Below, piece after piece: positions 4,931 to 6,111 of a stretch of DNA of 6,111 nt. Made by a program: the position numbers and the translations under genes. The first letter of the stretch is position 1. Each line of letters opens with the position of its first letter. Source of the DNA: Candidatus Dadabacteria bacterium (GTDB lineage Bacteria > Desulfobacterota_D > UBA1144 > Nemesobacterales > CSP1-2); NCBI GenBank assembly GCA_022615255.1, contig JAKEHC010000150.1, forward strand, positions 1 to 6,111, written 5' to 3'. Below the pieces are notes generated by a model that ran no database searches, had not been told where the DNA came from, and was given only the letters and a program-made list of their open reading frames with translations.

Positions 4931-5905
4931 GTGGATATTGAAAAAGAAATAAAACGCCGTCTTCGGGCACAACAATTAGGTACAACGTATTTTTCTACTC
5001 GAAAAATCAATATTTGGTCCGAGATAAATAGGGAAGAATTAATGAAATGGGCTTTGGCAGGAGTAATTTTGACTGGAGACGTCCTTGCCGAAGATGCACC
5101 TGGAGAGGTAGGACATTCACTGGCACAAATACTTGCCGAAAAATTCAATCATAATTTTGACGCTTACGATAAAGCAATTGATGCGGCATACAACGCCGGT
5201 ACTGGTGGAAGTTCAGCACTTCATCACCTATTAGATGGACAACATTCTATTTGGGGAGCATTAGAGGCTGTCAAAGATGAGTTTCCTGATGATACATTTT
5301 TACAGGAGTTAATACAAGCAATTGAACATCTTATTCGAGACCTTTGCTCCATATCTGGGATAAATCCTTTATTCTCAATGACGCGGGATACTTTCGAGGC
5401 TATTAGTTCAGTTGTAGCTCCGCTCGGCATTTCGAAAATCTACCTTGCAGATGCATTAACAATAAATGGTGTAGAAGTCCTTGGAGCGACAATGCTAATC
5501 CCAGCTATGTTATTAGGGCGTAAGAGCTTAAACACTGTAAGAACGCCTGAATTAATAGGATCACTTATTGTATCTTCTATCGCAAGTGCTAATCCTCTAC
5601 TGTTAGCTGCAGCAGGTTACGCAATGTATAAGTGTTGTAAAAAACGTGACGAAATATCATGGAGACAATTATGCATTTCAGCAGGTAAAGGTGCCTTAGT
5701 TACTGGTATCGTTACAACTGTAACGTCTCCTATCGGTGGGCCTGTATGGATTGGATTAGCCGCTAGCATGGCAACAGCTATCGCAGTTCGAGCTGGGATT
5801 GGAAAATTTGAAGAGTTATGGCCACAATTATGGCCTGCTTATCAAGGTGTCGAGCAGCGACTTCCTTCAATGATCCAACAAATAGATATTTCGGCATTGT
5901 CGTAG
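4931..5905 (+). CDS. Unrecognised membrane protein with histidine-containing N-terminal half
   Basis: 324 residues from GTG 4931. I do not recognise the family. Residues 1-35 are basic and helical (KEIKRRLRAQQ). Residues about 60-150 hold spaced histidines (62, 74, 98, 99, 105, 133) in a distinctive block, GTGGSSALHHLLDGQHSIWGA, then FLQELIQAIEHLIRDLCSISGINPLF, which could bind metal or a cofactor; this is inference. The second half is hydrophobic: about 183-196, 208-233 (a helix rich in small residues ending AAAGYAMYKCCKKRD) and 254-290, glycine/alanine-rich with SPIGGPVWIG. The end, LWPQLWPAYQGVEQRLPSM, is amphipathic. No signal peptide is visible. It follows the split membrane-hairpin gene by 51 bases on the same strand with no hairpin between, so co-transcription and joint action at the membrane are likely. 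Arginine is 10 CGN and 3 AGR, the reverse of the genes at 1-3592, suggesting acquisition from elsewhere. Confidence 0.65.
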   Translation: MDIEKEIKRRLRAQQLGTTYFSTRKINIWSEINREELMKWALAGVILTGDVLAEDAPGEVGHSLAQILAEKFNHNFDAYDKAIDAAYNAGTGGSSALHHLLDGQHSIWGALEAVKDEFPDDTFLQELIQAIEHLIRDLCSISGINPLFSMTRDTFEAISSVVAPLGISKIYLADALTINGVEVLGATMLIPAMLLGRKSLNTVRTPELIGSLIVSSIASANPLLLAAAGYAMYKCCKKRDEISWRQLCISAGKGALVTGIVTTVTSPIGGPVWIGLAASMATAIAVRAGIGKFEELWPQLWPAYQGVEQRLPSMIQQIDISALS

Positions 5906-6111
5906 TCTCTATTGGTTATTAGGCTCGACTAACTTATCCATAAATTGCAAGCATTAAAATTGGCATGAAATCATACAATATAGAATATAATAATCCTGCA
6001 AAAGTATTCTAAATTAATTATATACATCTAGAATTATAGTAAATCTGCTGCTAGAGATAAACGAAGCTAATACACTCAGCGTCACTCCGAATAACAGGTA
6101 AAATAATACTA
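5906..6111. other. AT-rich intergenic end of window
   Basis: About 206 bases without an open frame of useful length on either strand. It carries none of the GC hairpin repeats found at 2357-2832 and is much AT-richer, consistent with belonging to the accessory block. No terminator after the preceding gene is evident. The only candidate signal is the promoter-like site at 5960-5991. Confidence 0.6.
5960..5991 (+). promoter_or_regulatory. Weak promoter-like site pointing out of the right edge
   Basis: TTGGCA (5960-5965) resembles a -35. TATAAT (5986-5991) is a perfect -10 but 20 bases away, and TAGAAT (5981-5986) is at 15 bases. Neither spacing is ideal (17 is usual), and AT-rich DNA gives many such matches. 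Confidence 0.22.

Noticed and set aside
4771..5148. 125-codon - strand ORF spanning the last two genes
   Set aside because: It is antisense to two better frames, has no recognisable domain, and the sense frame at 4931 has a good Shine-Dalgarno.
5906..6111. tRNA or attachment site at the end of the accessory block
   Set aside because: No cloverleaf arms or TTCGA-type T-loop could be found, and no repeat of the left junction sequence is visible.

Overview
The window reads as a bacterial chromosome fragment in two parts. Positions 1 to about 3592 carry three ordinary housekeeping-type genes separated by intergenic DNA full of short palindromic repeats. Positions about 3593 to 6111 carry an AT-richer accessory block of unrecognised genes. 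All genes are on the + strand. The palindromes, for example the TGTAG-G-G hairpins and the ATTGCTTCG...CGCAATGAC element, are of a kind I associate with Desulfobacterota, Nitrospirota and related uncultured lineages. That assignment is weak inference. No rRNA, tRNA, CRISPR array, transposase or plasmid/phage gene is visible.

Region 1 (1-1464) is a TldD/PmbA-family gene cut by the left edge. It lacks HExxxH, so it is the TldE/PmbA-like, non-zinc type. Region 2 (1465-1684) is intergenic and holds palindromes. Region 3 (1685-2356) is a DUF71/COG2102 ATP-pyrophosphatase-family protein of the bacterial ENGEFH type. Region 4 (2357-2887) is a 531-base gene-free stretch packed with at least eight different hairpin repeats, including an inverted 26-base copy of a repeat that also sits upstream of the DUF71 gene. 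Region 5 (2888-3592) is a class I glutamine amidotransferase-like peptidase C26 (PuuD-like).

Region 6 (3593-5905) holds three consecutive ORFs with no confident homology. The first two (3615-4118 and 4163-4879) look like one gene of about 421 residues split by a single-base loss in a T run at 4112-4114. The joined product is helical, with a membrane hairpin in its second half. That layout is reminiscent of the stalk and membrane paddle of bacterial dynamin-like proteins, but there is no GTPase domain. The third ORF (4931-5905) has a histidine-containing soluble half and a multi-segment hydrophobic half.

Arginine codon choice separates the two parts. By my hand count, the first three genes use AGA/AGG 48 times and CGN 9 times, while the last three use AGA/AGG 10 times and CGN 18 times. 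This supports separate ancestry of region 6. Region 7 (5906-6111) is AT-rich and gene-free, with one weak promoter-like site. The best candidate for something undescribed is region 6: a possibly decaying membrane-remodelling or defence-like module inserted directly after the peptidase C26 gene.
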